Below, in pieces: positions 8,781 to 17,098 of a stretch of DNA of 20,006 nt. Position numbers and translations under genes: made by a program. This DNA comes from JAWXCF01 sp034440515 (GTDB lineage Bacteria; Bacteroidota; Bacteroidia; CAILMK01): the NCBI GenBank assembly GCA_034440515.1, contig JAWXCF010000035.1, positions 1 to 20,006 on the forward strand, in the 5' to 3' direction. The first letter of the stretch is position 1, and each line of letters begins with the position of its first letter. The notes beneath the pieces were generated by a model. It saw nothing but the letters and a program-made list of their open reading frames with translations. It was not told where the DNA came from and made no database searches.

Positions 8781-9308
8781 TTAACTCCGAATTGTTCCAG
8801 ATGAAGCCCTAATCTGCACCATATTGGTATATCCATTTACAAACACACCTACCAAAGTTTCTCCCAAAGGAATTTCAAAATAATTCCTAATATTTTCTCC
8901 TATCTCGCCAGATCCGACCACGATATAATCAGCGTTGATTTGAAAAACTGGTGGCACCAGAGAATCTAGCTTAATTGAAATAAAGTCTTGTAAGAAGTGG
9001 TCTACAGTGTTTTTTATTAATATCTTATTTCCATTTTTACCTATAAATAATTCTTCTACTTGTAAATTATATGAATGATGGTTATTGTTAACATCAGTAA
9101 TTTCAAATGTTCTATTTTGAAAATTAATACTAGGATAAGAATATTGTAAAGGTTGGTGCTCATAATAGAATGGAGGTGTATCTATCATCTTCATTTTCTG
9201 ACTTTCGAAAGAAGTTAATTCTATTTGAGATTCATCTTTTTGGAATATCTCAAATTCTTCTTTTAAGAACTCATTGTTCGGATAAATGCCTTGTTTTTCT
9301 TCGCTCAT
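8781..9308 (-). CDS. Hypothetical protein, 175 aa
   Basis: The product begins MSEEKQGIYPN, has no signal peptide or membrane segment, and shows an acidic N-terminal third followed by a beta-rich region. The last part (about 120-175, with NADYIVVGSGEIGENI and IPLGETLVGVFVNGYTNMV) looks like a small beta-domain, but I recognise no family. An in-frame upstream start at 9395 exists. The start at 9308 is preferred because a good Bacteroidota-type promoter lies at 9347-9374, inside the extra N-terminal region, and because that region (rich in L, F, V and T) does not resemble the rest. The 3' side has about 120 nt without a conventional ORF and then a strong hairpin terminator. It is divergent from the 504-residue gene. 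Confidence 0.6.
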   Translation of the reverse strand: MSEEKQGIYPNNEFLKEEFEIFQKDESQIELTSFESQKMKMIDTPPFYYEHQPLQYSYPSINFQNRTFEITDVNNNHHSYNLQVEELFIGKNGNKILIKNTVDHFLQDFISIKLDSLVPPVFQINADYIVVGSGEIGENIRNYFEIPLGETLVGVFVNGYTNMVQIRASSGTIRS

Positions 9309-9346
9309 TGTTGTTACGTTTAGTATTGTATTAAAAATTGATAGTA

Positions 9347-9374
9347 CAAACCTAGTTCTACTTAAAGTCGCAAA
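9347..9374 (-). promoter_or_regulatory. Candidate Bacteroidota-type promoter for the 175-aa gene
   Basis: On the minus strand TAGGTTTG (9347-9354) is an exact match to the TAnnTTTG -7 element. A TTTG (9371-9374) lies 16 nt upstream as a candidate -33 element, slightly closer than the usual 17-23 nt. Transcription would start near 9340 and leave a leader of about 30 nt before the ATG at 9308. Confidence 0.45.
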
Positions 9375-9408
9375 TGCTACCAACTTTATGCCCATTATGG
9401 GATTTCTA

Positions 9409-9434
9409 AATTAGAATTTAGCATAATTCTAATT
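9409..9434. repeat. 26-bp AT-rich palindrome in a divergent intergenic region
   Basis: Two perfect 10-bp arms, AATTAGAATT (9409-9418) and AATTCTAATT (9425-9434), flank a 6-nt centre, TAGCAT. The site lies between the divergent genes starting at 9308 (minus) and 9470 (plus), about 35 nt upstream of the plus-strand start. No T-tract follows on either strand, so it is not a standard terminator. A dimeric-regulator operator is a reasonable guess, but A+T-rich sequence makes such palindromes less surprising. Confidence 0.55.
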
Positions 9435-9469
9435 ACTTTATAATGATATTTGAGCTTCATTAATCTACT

Positions 9470-10984
9470 GTGATACCCTCTAGCGATTTACACCAATTAA
9501 TACACAGCTTAAGTGGCAGTGAGCTACGATATATAAAGGGCAGTAAACAAAAGAAAGAAGAAGGGTCTAATACTAATTATTTGGTTTTACTAGATGCCAT
9601 TTTAGAGCAAATGACTTATGACGAGGTAAAACTTAAACACAAATTAAAACAACACAAATTCGTAAACCACTTAGCTTCAGAGAAAAAATACCTTTATGAA
9701 CATATACTTAAAAGCTTAAGACAATATCATTCTGATGTCACACCAGAGAATAGTCTAAATGATTATTTGGCGGAAATTCACATTTTAAAAAACAAGCAAT
9801 TATTCGATCAGGGCTTAAAGTTAATTGGTAAGGCAAAAATTTTGGCACTAGAATTTGAATGTTATGATGCCTTAATAGAATTAAATAAAGAGGCCATTGA
9901 AATTTATCTATATCATTCTGACACTTTAAATTGGGTTGAAATTGACAATCTCACCACTGAAATGAATAAATTTCACCAAAAAAATACTTTATTGTTAGAG
10001 ATTTTTTGTCATTCGAAAGATTATACAAGAATTATTAGGAATTCACTATCAATTGAAAAAAACAATTTTGAACTTAGCTTAATCTTAATCAGTAATGTGC
10101 TTGGGGCATCAGATTCTTTTAGAATCAAGACCAGTTATCTCGCTCTTAATCTTATGATTAAATTAAAAGACTTAAAGAATCCTAACATAAAATTAGAATT
10201 TTCTGAAATAAAATCAATTTGGGATGAGCATCCCAAATTCAAGAAGTATTATCCCCTTCCTTACATACGTTTTGTTAGAAATTATCTTACTTATTTACAT
10301 CAAGTTGAAGATTTTGAGAATTTTGGCATTTATTTAAATGAAATCAAGGCTCTAAGTGAAACCAACGCTAATACTTATGAAAATTTTTATAGATATTCTA
10401 CCTTAGAGATATTATACTATTTAAATACCAATCAACTGGAAAAAATATGTGATAATGCTGAACTCTACCAGTCTCAACTTACTAGTTTTACCAATAAATT
10501 ATCTAAATCAAAGTACATCACATTTTCATACAATGTTGTCATTGGTCTATTTTTAAACCAAAAGTGGAGAGCTTGTTTGGACTGGATAAATAGGATTACA
10601 GCAATAAAAAAAACTGATGAACGTGTTGACATTCAGCGGATTGCACACGTGTTACTATTGTTTATTCACTTTGAATTAGGTAATGACGATATACTTTACA
10701 GTCTTTGTAGGGCTACTAAAAGAAAAGAAGGAAAACTAATAGAATATACAGAACTAGATAAACTCGCCATTAATATGATGAATAAGTTGCAAGATGCTAA
10801 TGATCAAGTAGCAAGGCTTAAGATTCAGTCAAAATTTTATGATGATGTGTGTAAATACAAGGCTAAAATGGGTGATACCCACGAAATCGGTATGAATGAA
10901 ATGTATGTGTGGGCGCACGCTAAGCATCATCAAATTCCATTGCAAGAGGCTTGGGCAATTGCTTTAATTAAAAGCAAAAAATAA
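9470..10984 (+). CDS. Helical repeat-like cytoplasmic protein of unknown function, 504 aa
   Basis: The protein has no signal peptide or membrane segment and appears almost entirely alpha-helical. The N-terminal 80 residues contain LSGSELRYIKGSKQ, NYLVLLDAI, YDEVKLKHKLKQHKFVNHLASEKKYLYEHILKSLR. This resembles, from memory, a Bacteroidota family of uncharacterised proteins of about 500 residues that begin with an S-x-x-E-x-R-Y-x-K motif. The middle (about 100-450) looks like degenerate TPR-like helical pairs. The C-terminus (about 465-500) is a distinct block with NEMYVWAHAKHHQIPLQEAW. The start is GTG at 9470: a TAA lies three codons upstream in frame and no other start is available nearby. 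No convincing ribosome-binding site is seen. The gene ends 44 nt before the helicase gene on the same strand, so the two may be co-transcribed. A scaffold or protein-binding role is a guess. Confidence 0.75.
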   Translation: MIPSSDLHQLIHSLSGSELRYIKGSKQKKEEGSNTNYLVLLDAILEQMTYDEVKLKHKLKQHKFVNHLASEKKYLYEHILKSLRQYHSDVTPENSLNDYLAEIHILKNKQLFDQGLKLIGKAKILALEFECYDALIELNKEAIEIYLYHSDTLNWVEIDNLTTEMNKFHQKNTLLLEIFCHSKDYTRIIRNSLSIEKNNFELSLILISNVLGASDSFRIKTSYLALNLMIKLKDLKNPNIKLEFSEIKSIWDEHPKFKKYYPLPYIRFVRNYLTYLHQVEDFENFGIYLNEIKALSETNANTYENFYRYSTLEILYYLNTNQLEKICDNAELYQSQLTSFTNKLSKSKYITFSYNVVIGLFLNQKWRACLDWINRITAIKKTDERVDIQRIAHVLLLFIHFELGNDDILYSLCRATKRKEGKLIEYTELDKLAINMMNKLQDANDQVARLKIQSKFYDDVCKYKAKMGDTHEIGMNEMYVWAHAKHHQIPLQEAWAIALIKSKK

Positions 10985-11028
10985 GTAGTTCGTAGCCATT
11001 TTATTGTATAGTTTGTTATTGAGTCATT

Positions 11029-12945
11029 ATGTCTGAAAATTTTATAGCCGACTACTTTAGGCAACAGAAGGAATTAATTAAAATAGAACGCGATGAAGAA
11101 GTCAGACTATTTGAACAATATCAACAAAATACCAGCCTTGAAGAACGTAAAAAGAAAGGGATAACTTGGTATCCATTAATCATAAAAGAAACAGGCTATA
11201 GCATTGGCGAGTACCCATTTGTGGTGGTAAGCCGCGCACCTGGTCAAGACCACGAACACCAGTTACAGTCTGGCAAGGTTGCCGGGCTATTTAACCGACA
11301 AAAAGGTCTGGAGTCAGAATTAGTTAAGGGAACCATACACTATGTAGAGGGCAATAATCTAAAGTTAATATTAAATCAAGACGAATTACCCGATTGGCTA
11401 AGCGAAGGGCAAGTGGGTATAAACCTACTGCACGATGAGCGAAGTTATAAGGAAATGAACGATGCCTTGGGGAGGATTAGCAAAGCTAAAGAAAACACCC
11501 AATTGGCTAACATAAGGGATATATTAATTGGTTTAAAGCAGCCTGAACCATTTGACATTACTATCCCCATACCCAAACTTGGTCATTTAAATCAATCACA
11601 AAATGACGCTGTAAGCCTAATAGTAAATAGTACAGACGTTGCCATAATACACGGCCCACCAGGCACAGGTAAAACCACTACCCTAACCTATGCTATACAG
11701 GTTATGGCTGAAAACGTAAAACGAATACTGGTAAGTAGCCCCAGTAATGCTGCTGCAGACTTGCTGACCATTCGGTTAAGTAACTTGGGAATGAGTGTAA
11801 TACGAATGGGTAATATAAGTCGCATAGACGAGGAAGTGATAAGCCATACATTAGATGGAAAGATGAACATTCACCCACTAATGAAAGACATAAAACGATT
11901 GAGAAAAGAAAGTGATGAGTATAAGAGATTGGCTAATAAGTACAAGCGTCACTTTGGGGCATCAGAGCGTGAACAACGCAAACTATTGATGCACGAGTCT
12001 AAACGTATTAGGGCAGACATCAGAACTATGGAAGATTATTTGGTAGAGGACCTTATAAATCAAGCCAAAGTGGTAGTATGTACTCTGGTAGGTGCTGTAG
12101 GTAAATATCTGCAAGACAGAACATTTGATGTAGCCATAATAGACGAAGCAGCACAAGGGCTAGAGGCTGCAACTTGGATTCCCATAAGTAAGTCCAATAA
12201 AGTAATATTAGCTGGTGACCCCCATCAATTGCCACCGACCGTAAAAAGTCAAGTCGCCGCCAAACTAGGTTTAAATGTTACACTAATAGAAAAGTGCCTA
12301 AACCTGCCTGAAAGAGTCAGCCTATTAAACGTACAATATCGAATGCATAATGCCATAATGGGCTATAGCAATCAAGTATTCTATGACAATCAATTGCAGG
12401 CAGATGAGTCTGTAGCAGAAACTACTTTAAACATTCCCCAATCTGAACCAATTATACTGATAGACACTGCAGGAGCTGGACTAGACGAGGACATAGATCC
12501 AGATAGTCAAAGCATTTACAATACTGGTGAAATGAAGCTGGTAGAAAAAGTATTGGCAGAGATAGTAAGCCAAGTAAACTATGCTGATGTGAAAATAAGC
12601 TGTGGAATAATAAGTCCATATCGTGAGCAAGTGCTTAGACTTAAGGCATATATAAATGCCAACAGCGAATTACATAGCCCCAATCTAACACTTAGCATAA
12701 ATACGATTGATTCTTTTCAAGGGCAAGAGCGTGATATCATCATAATAAGTATGGCGCGAAGCAATCCACGTGGTGAAATAGGCTTTCTAAAAGATTACCG
12801 CCGAATGAATGTAGCAATGACCCGAGCCAAAAGCCAACTCATTATAATAGGAGATACGGCTACTCTATCCTATGATTCATTCTATGCGAATATGGTTGAG
12901 TACCTACAGCTAAACGGCAAATATTTACACGCCTTCGAGATGTAA
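11029..12945 (+). CDS. Superfamily 1 DNA/RNA helicase, Upf1/IGHMBP2-like
   Basis: This 638-residue cytoplasmic ATPase has a complete helicase motif set. The Q-motif is LNQSQNDAV (about 187-195) and Walker A is GPPGTGKTTT with K215. Walker B is IDEAA with D372 and E373. Motif III is GDPHQLPPT (396-404), followed by QYRMH (436-440), motif V TIDSFQGQERD (559-569) and motif VI RRMNVAMTRAK (591-601). DEAA, QYRMH and SFQGQE are diagnostic for the Upf1-like group of SF1B helicases. The N-terminal 180 residues hold the beta-barrel-like region (about 45-135) typical of IGHMBP2/Upf1 enzymes, and a helical insertion (about 280-345) splits domain 1A. It should translocate 5'-3' on single-stranded nucleic acid; the biological substrate of the bacterial members is not known. 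No nuclease domain is fused. It follows the 504-residue gene by 44 nt. Confidence 0.92.
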   Translation: MSENFIADYFRQQKELIKIERDEEVRLFEQYQQNTSLEERKKKGITWYPLIIKETGYSIGEYPFVVVSRAPGQDHEHQLQSGKVAGLFNRQKGLESELVKGTIHYVEGNNLKLILNQDELPDWLSEGQVGINLLHDERSYKEMNDALGRISKAKENTQLANIRDILIGLKQPEPFDITIPIPKLGHLNQSQNDAVSLIVNSTDVAIIHGPPGTGKTTTLTYAIQVMAENVKRILVSSPSNAAADLLTIRLSNLGMSVIRMGNISRIDEEVISHTLDGKMNIHPLMKDIKRLRKESDEYKRLANKYKRHFGASEREQRKLLMHESKRIRADIRTMEDYLVEDLINQAKVVVCTLVGAVGKYLQDRTFDVAIIDEAAQGLEAATWIPISKSNKVILAGDPHQLPPTVKSQVAAKLGLNVTLIEKCLNLPERVSLLNVQYRMHNAIMGYSNQVFYDNQLQADESVAETTLNIPQSEPIILIDTAGAGLDEDIDPDSQSIYNTGEMKLVEKVLAEIVSQVNYADVKISCGIISPYREQVLRLKAYINANSELHSPNLTLSINTIDSFQGQERDIIIISMARSNPRGEIGFLKDYRRMNVAMTRAKSQLIIIGDTATLSYDSFYANMVEYLQLNGKYLHAFEM

Positions 12946-12987
12946 AATTTAATTTGACCTCATTTGAATGGTGAAGTAAATACCTGA

Positions 12988-13761
12988 CTACCAACTACCT
13001 CCACTACCGCCACCACCGAAGTCACCGCCACCGAATCCACCAAAACCTCCACCACCAGAACCTCTTCCACCGAAACCTCCACCAAAACCACCCATTGGTA
13101 AAAACATTCCACCAGGTCCTAATATACCCCCACCTCTGCCACCTTTACCACCATTTTTTTTACTGAATCGGGCTATAACTACAATAATAATGATGATAAC
13201 TAAAATGAGCCAAGAGTTCTTAGGCTTCTTATTATTAGTTTGCTTAATAGCCTGATTATTCTCCGCGAACTCTTTGCTAGCCAATGCCATAAGTTCAGAA
13301 CTGGCAGCATCAAATGCTGCAAAGTTTTGCCCTTGCTTTAGGTAAGCACCCAGTACTTCTTTCCTTATTTGGGTGGATTGTGCGTCACTTATTGCAGGCT
13401 CCAATCCATAACCAACTGTAATAGCTGTTTGCTTATCATCAATGGCTACATAAATGAGTACTCCATTTCTTCTATCTTTTTGCCCAATTTGCCATTTTAT
13501 TGATAATTCGTTGGCATAGTCAACTATTTCAGCCTCATCATTTAGGCTTTTCTCTGTAACTATAGCAATTTGATTACCCGTCTTATTACTAAAATTAAGC
13601 AGTTTTTGCTCTAATTGAATTCGCTCAGGTTCAGTCAACATACCAGCAAAATCGTTCACCAGTTTAGGTGGATTAGGCTTATCAGGGACGTTTTTGGCCT
13701 GTACGCTCAATACTAAGCATAGCAATATAAAACTGCACAGGACTTTTATTGCTCTATCCAT
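12988..13761 (-). CDS. TPM-domain membrane protein with glycine-rich tail (YgcG-like)
   Basis: The 257-residue protein has a signal peptide (about 1-22, ending VQA), a periplasmic TPM domain (about 33-160) opening with the family hallmark VNDFAGMLT, a single membrane helix (about 184-198) and a glycine-rich tail (about 203-257) ending in a GGGGSGGSW-like run. TPM domains have been linked to phosphatase activity or photosystem II repair in plants; in bacteria the role is unclear. The NGVLIYVAIDD and VGYGLE blocks are conserved family positions. It is the last gene of a lemA-TPM-TPM cluster, and its ATG overlaps the end of the preceding TPM gene by 8 bp, which implies translational coupling. 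It converges with the helicase gene. Confidence 0.9.
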   Translation of the reverse strand: MDRAIKVLCSFILLCLVLSVQAKNVPDKPNPPKLVNDFAGMLTEPERIQLEQKLLNFSNKTGNQIAIVTEKSLNDEAEIVDYANELSIKWQIGQKDRRNGVLIYVAIDDKQTAITVGYGLEPAISDAQSTQIRKEVLGAYLKQGQNFAAFDAASSELMALASKEFAENNQAIKQTNNKKPKNSWLILVIIIIIVVIARFSKKNGGKGGRGGGILGPGGMFLPMGGFGGGFGGRGSGGGGFGGFGGGDFGGGGSGGSW

Positions 13762-14197
13762 ATATTACCTCGTCCGAAAGCTCATTTTCATCATTTTCTC
13801 CTCTTGGGTAGTGGCTCACCATTACTTCAGCACACTTATGTATTGCGTCTATCACTCCTTGAGTAAAGTGGGTTAGCCTAAATTGGGTTTGCATTGCATC
13901 TCGAACGCTATTCCAATATTCGCCACCTACCTTTTCGTGTATTCCTTTATCACCAATGATGGCAAATTTCCTGTCTAATACTGCCAAATAGATTAGTACA
14001 CCACTTTGTGCCTCGGTTGCATCCATTTTCAGTGTGTGAAACATTTCACCTGCACGCATTAATTCGTTTTGGCCTTGGGTTGTTTCCTCTATAAATACCC
14101 TGATTTCAGCACTAGTACTTTGCTCAGCTACTTTTATTGCTTCTTCTATAGCTAGTTTACCTGCTGGGGAAAATAAATCTTCTGACAGTTTGGTCAT
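13754..14197 (-). CDS. Second TPM-domain protein, no signal peptide
   Basis: The 147-residue protein consists of little more than one TPM domain (about 8-130), with SAEIRVFIEE, SGVLIYLAVLDRKFAIIGDKGI and VGGEYWNSV as the family blocks. It lacks the signal peptide, membrane helix and glycine-rich tail of its downstream paralogue, so as annotated it would stay in the cytoplasm. The start follows the lemA stop by 6 nt and the end overlaps the next TPM gene by 8 bp, so the three genes form a tight operon. Two unequal TPM genes after lemA is a common Bacteroidota arrangement. Confidence 0.88.
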   Translation of the reverse strand: MTKLSEDLFSPAGKLAIEEAIKVAEQSTSAEIRVFIEETTQGQNELMRAGEMFHTLKMDATEAQSGVLIYLAVLDRKFAIIGDKGIHEKVGGEYWNSVRDAMQTQFRLTHFTQGVIDAIHKCAEVMVSHYPRGENDENELSDEVIYG

Positions 14198-14203
14198 TGC
14201 AAC

Positions 14204-14851
14204 TTATTTAGCATCGTTGTAGTACTCGCTCACATCTGGTGCTTTATCTGCACCTTCTTGCATTTTGAAGTATCCCTTAGACTTAAATCCAAACATACCA
14301 GCCGTTAGATTAGCAGGAAATCGCTTAATTGCTGTGTTATATTCACCAACTACGGTATTAAACTTGTTTCTTTCAACGCGTATTCTGGTTTCGGAGCCTT
14401 TTAGGTCTTCCTGCAATTGGGAATAGTTAGCAGTTGCTTTCAAATCTGGGTAACGTTCAAACACCACATTAATGTATCTACCTGCTGCACTAGCTGCATT
14501 CTCCTGCGATTTTTGGAACTGTGCAATTTTATCTTCATCAAGGTTAGCGGCATCTGTACTTTGTATTTGGCTTTTAGCGCTTGCTAATGCTGGGTCTATA
14601 CCAGCTCTTGCCTTAGTTACATCAACAAATGTTGATTTTTCAAAGTTTGCAGCACGCTCTACAGTTCGTACCAGATTAGGTATTAGGTCAAGTCTTGATT
14701 GATATACGTTTTCCACCTGAGCCCATTGCTTATCAACAACTTCACGTTTCTCTACCAATCCATTGTACCCACAAGAGCTTAACATTAATGGAATTGTGCC
14801 CAAAACTAATAGGCGAATTGCCCACTTAGATATTGAAAAATTAGTTTTCAT
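14204..14851 (-). CDS. lemA: LemA family lipoprotein
   Basis: This 215-residue LemA protein starts with a lipoprotein signal: a basic N-terminus, a hydrophobic core and a lipobox LSSC with the acylated cysteine at C27. The mature part is helical and carries the family pattern: VVDKQWAQVENVYQSRLDLIPNLV near 39-62 and a later NKFNTVVGEYNTAIKRFP block. The family's length and domain are complete. LemA proteins sit at the membrane and recur next to TPM-domain or peptidase genes; no biochemical function is established. It is the first gene of the operon with the two TPM genes. The 134 bp upstream (14852-14985) separate it from lipB and should hold its promoter, but I found no exact TAnnTTTG match there. 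Confidence 0.93.
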   Translation of the reverse strand: MKTNFSISKWAIRLLVLGTIPLMLSSCGYNGLVEKREVVDKQWAQVENVYQSRLDLIPNLVRTVERAANFEKSTFVDVTKARAGIDPALASAKSQIQSTDAANLDEDKIAQFQKSQENAASAAGRYINVVFERYPDLKATANYSQLQEDLKGSETRIRVERNKFNTVVGEYNTAIKRFPANLTAGMFGFKSKGYFKMQEGADKAPDVSEYYNDAK

Positions 14852-14985
14852 TAGTATTCAAATTGTATTTAGATCTCGATATAATAAAATGATTACCTAC
14901 AAATAATATGCAAAATATATGTTTTGTTTATTTATAGGCGAATTGTCAGTGGCGTATACTCAAAAATGTAAAGGACAAACTGTAA
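14852..14985. other. Intergenic region between lipB and lemA
   Basis: These 134 A+T-rich bases end the exporter-lipB operon and precede lemA on the same strand. I see no hairpin with a T-tract and no exact TAnnTTTG element; near-matches such as TACAATTTG (minus strand, about 30 nt before the lemA ATG) have an extra base. A small dyad CAAAA-TATATG-TTTTG lies at 14911-14926. Confidence 0.4.
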
Positions 14986-15687
14986 TTACCTAACTATCTC
15001 ACACTCGAATATTTCAGCGAAATAATGGATTGATTTTTCCTTAACTTCTTCAAAGTCAAACAAATACCCAGCTTCCTTTTGTAAAGAAGTAACTGCTTTA
15101 TCATCTATACCACAGGGAATAATGTGATTAAAGTAACTTAAATCTGTATTTACATTAAATGCCCAACCGTGCATAGTTATCCATCTGCTACACTTTACCC
15201 CCTGGGCGCATATTTTCCTCGCCTTATCGTTGTCGACGTCTATCCAAGTCCCCGTGAATTTGGGATATCTGCCTGCAACAATGCCATAATCTGCACAAAT
15301 GCGAATATGGATGTCCTCAAGCAGTCGCATATATTTATGTATGTCTGTAAAAAACCAATCTAAGTCTAAAATGGGATATCCTACTATTTGCCCAGGTCCG
15401 TGGTAGGTTATATCTCCTCCTCTGTTATTTCTATAAAACTCTATATCTTTTGCATCTAGCTCATCGGGACTTAGCAATAAATTTTCCATTTTCCCGCTTT
15501 TACCTAAAGTATATACAGGTGGGTGTGTACATAATATAAGGTAGTGATCAGGCGCCAGCTGTTGATCTTTAGGGAGATCTCGTTGGGCTATCTTTTTCTC
15601 CATCAGCTCGTTAAACAATAATGTCTGCCATTCCCAAGCTTTCATATAGGGTATGTGACCAGCATCTATCAGTTTAACTTGTTGCAT
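14986..15687 (-). CDS. lipB: Octanoyl-[acyl-carrier-protein]:protein N-octanoyltransferase LipB
   Basis: LipB moves octanoate from acyl carrier protein to the lipoyl domains of 2-oxoacid dehydrogenases and GcvH, the first step of lipoate synthesis in the cytoplasm. The 233-residue sequence has THPPVYTLGKSG (about 54-65), RGGDITYHGPGQIVGYP (89-105), K158 in RKICAQG, MHGWAFNVN (172-180) and the catalytic C192 in IIPCGI. The K158-C192 distance of 34 residues equals that of E. coli K135-C169. The family's usual length is met. The gene starts one base after the TolC-family stop codon, so it is probably the last gene of the exporter operon; a functional link is not obvious. Confidence 0.95.
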   Translation of the reverse strand: MQQVKLIDAGHIPYMKAWEWQTLLFNELMEKKIAQRDLPKDQQLAPDHYLILCTHPPVYTLGKSGKMENLLLSPDELDAKDIEFYRNNRGGDITYHGPGQIVGYPILDLDWFFTDIHKYMRLLEDIHIRICADYGIVAGRYPKFTGTWIDVDNDKARKICAQGVKCSRWITMHGWAFNVNTDLSYFNHIIPCGIDDKAVTSLQKEAGYLFDFEEVKEKSIHYFAEIFECEIVR

Positions 15688-15688
15688 A

Positions 15689-17098
15689 TTAACGTAGTAC
15701 CCCAGCGGCCTTGTGCAGGTCTAACCAAGACTTAATATATTTGAATCTTAGCTCTTGCAGTTTTTGTGCACCTTCTAGCGCTTTCGTCTCTCTACTATTC
15801 ACTAGGAATACAGAACTTTCACCCCCAACAAACCTAAAGTTCTCTGCGGTATATAGTTTTTGATAGGTACTATAAGCTTGGGAAAATAGTGACAATTGTA
15901 CCCTATTGTAACTAACATCATTAGTATATATCAAGACCTTATTATTCAGGTCACGTAATACGTAGTCCCTATCTAACATAGACTGTTGGTACTTAAAGCC
16001 AGCAGCTGCATACGCACCTCTACCCTCTCTTAGCAATATGGGAAAGTTAAAGTTAATACCAAACTTATTGTTGTTACTTAAGTACGCTGGGCTTAAACTA
16101 CCAGGGGCTTCGTATCCCTTGCTTAGTACATTATAGCTTAGGCTTAATTTAGGAGCTAGGTATTGTTGCTTTAGTCGCCTGTCTATATTAAGGGCTTCAA
16201 TCTTTGCTTGATAATTAAGTAGTTTCGGGTGATTAGATACTGAATCTACCAGACCCGTAAAATTTGGAATGGGTAAACTGTATATGTTTCTGAAGCTAGC
16301 CGTATCAGGCAATTCTTTACCTGTCCATTTGTATGGAGTACCATCTTCATTCCACAAGTGGTTAGAAAGTTCTAGTCCTGAGTTCAAAACTTTTGCTTGA
16401 GCAGCATTAAGTTGTGCTTGTAAAGCAAGTATTTGTCCTAGAGCCTCAATTGTATCTATTGCAGGCTTATTCCCCTGTAAATAGGTGCCCTTAGTAAACT
16501 CAAACCTTTCAATGCTATTATTAACTGTCTGTAATATTATATTGTAGAATTCACTTTGATAAGCCCAGTCCCAATAATCTAATTCAGCCTGGTACATTAC
16601 ATTGTTAATAGTCAATTGCCAATCGGCAAAATTCATATCTGCAAATCTATTGGCCTGCCTTATGCTTCCGGTCCTTCTATCATACCATAATCCATTGGCC
16701 GTAACCTTAATGCCAGCATAACTACTCTTGCCCGGTGTCAGCTCTGTCTCCATTCGGGTTCCGTAGTTTTCCTCTATTCCTGCCTTAGCCTCTATTCCAT
16801 AGAATATAGGAATATTTAGCTCTGGGTTTAAATAATTGTAATAGTTTGAACCATTAAAAGTCTTTTGGTTTGCATCTATGTCTAGTGTTGGATCATACAA
16901 ACCTCTTACACGCATTACATTTGCCCTGCCCTCCATATAAAATGCTCTGCCAGAACTGATAATAGGGTGATACTTTCGCACCCGTTCTATTACCTTGTCC
17001 TTGGTCCATAAATTATCATCTTGTGCAGATAGTGTCTGAATACTAGAAATCAGAAAAATGAGCAACAAAAGGAGTTTATTTCTTTGTTTTTTTATCAT
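15689..17098 (-). CDS. TolC-family outer-membrane efflux/secretion channel
   Basis: After a signal peptide (about 1-25, cleaved after TLSAQ) the 469-residue protein shows the double-repeat helical and beta-strand pattern of outer-membrane efflux proteins. The first half (about 35-240) has YHP near 43 and a long helix around ALDYWDW/AYQSEF. The second half has NHPKL, a helix with EALNIDRRLKQQYLAPKLSLSYN, and a final helix ending LDLHKAAGVL. It would form the outer-membrane channel of a tripartite exporter with the adjacent HlyD and ABC-like proteins. An in-frame start at 17176 exists. The ATG at 17098 is preferred because a classical signal peptide begins there and AGGAAAT lies 7 nt upstream. 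The chosen start overlaps the end of the HlyD gene by 23 bp, and lipB follows after one base. Confidence 0.92.
   Translation of the reverse strand: MIKKQRNKLLLLLIFLISSIQTLSAQDDNLWTKDKVIERVRKYHPIISSGRAFYMEGRANVMRVRGLYDPTLDIDANQKTFNGSNYYNYLNPELNIPIFYGIEAKAGIEENYGTRMETELTPGKSSYAGIKVTANGLWYDRRTGSIRQANRFADMNFADWQLTINNVMYQAELDYWDWAYQSEFYNIILQTVNNSIERFEFTKGTYLQGNKPAIDTIEALGQILALQAQLNAAQAKVLNSGLELSNHLWNEDGTPYKWTGKELPDTASFRNIYSLPIPNFTGLVDSVSNHPKLLNYQAKIEALNIDRRLKQQYLAPKLSLSYNVLSKGYEAPGSLSPAYLSNNNKFGINFNFPILLREGRGAYAAAGFKYQQSMLDRDYVLRDLNNKVLIYTNDVSYNRVQLSLFSQAYSTYQKLYTAENFRFVGGESSVFLVNSRETKALEGAQKLQELRFKYIKSWLDLHKAAGVLR

Noticed and set aside
9309..9395. In-frame N-terminal extension of the 175-aa gene
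   Set aside because: A consensus -7 element lies within it, and the translated extension has no signal-peptide or domain character.
12988..13170. Tandem repeat-like DNA at the end of the TPM gene
   Set aside because: It is explained by the glycine-rich protein tail (GGN codons) rather than by an independent DNA repeat or CRISPR array.
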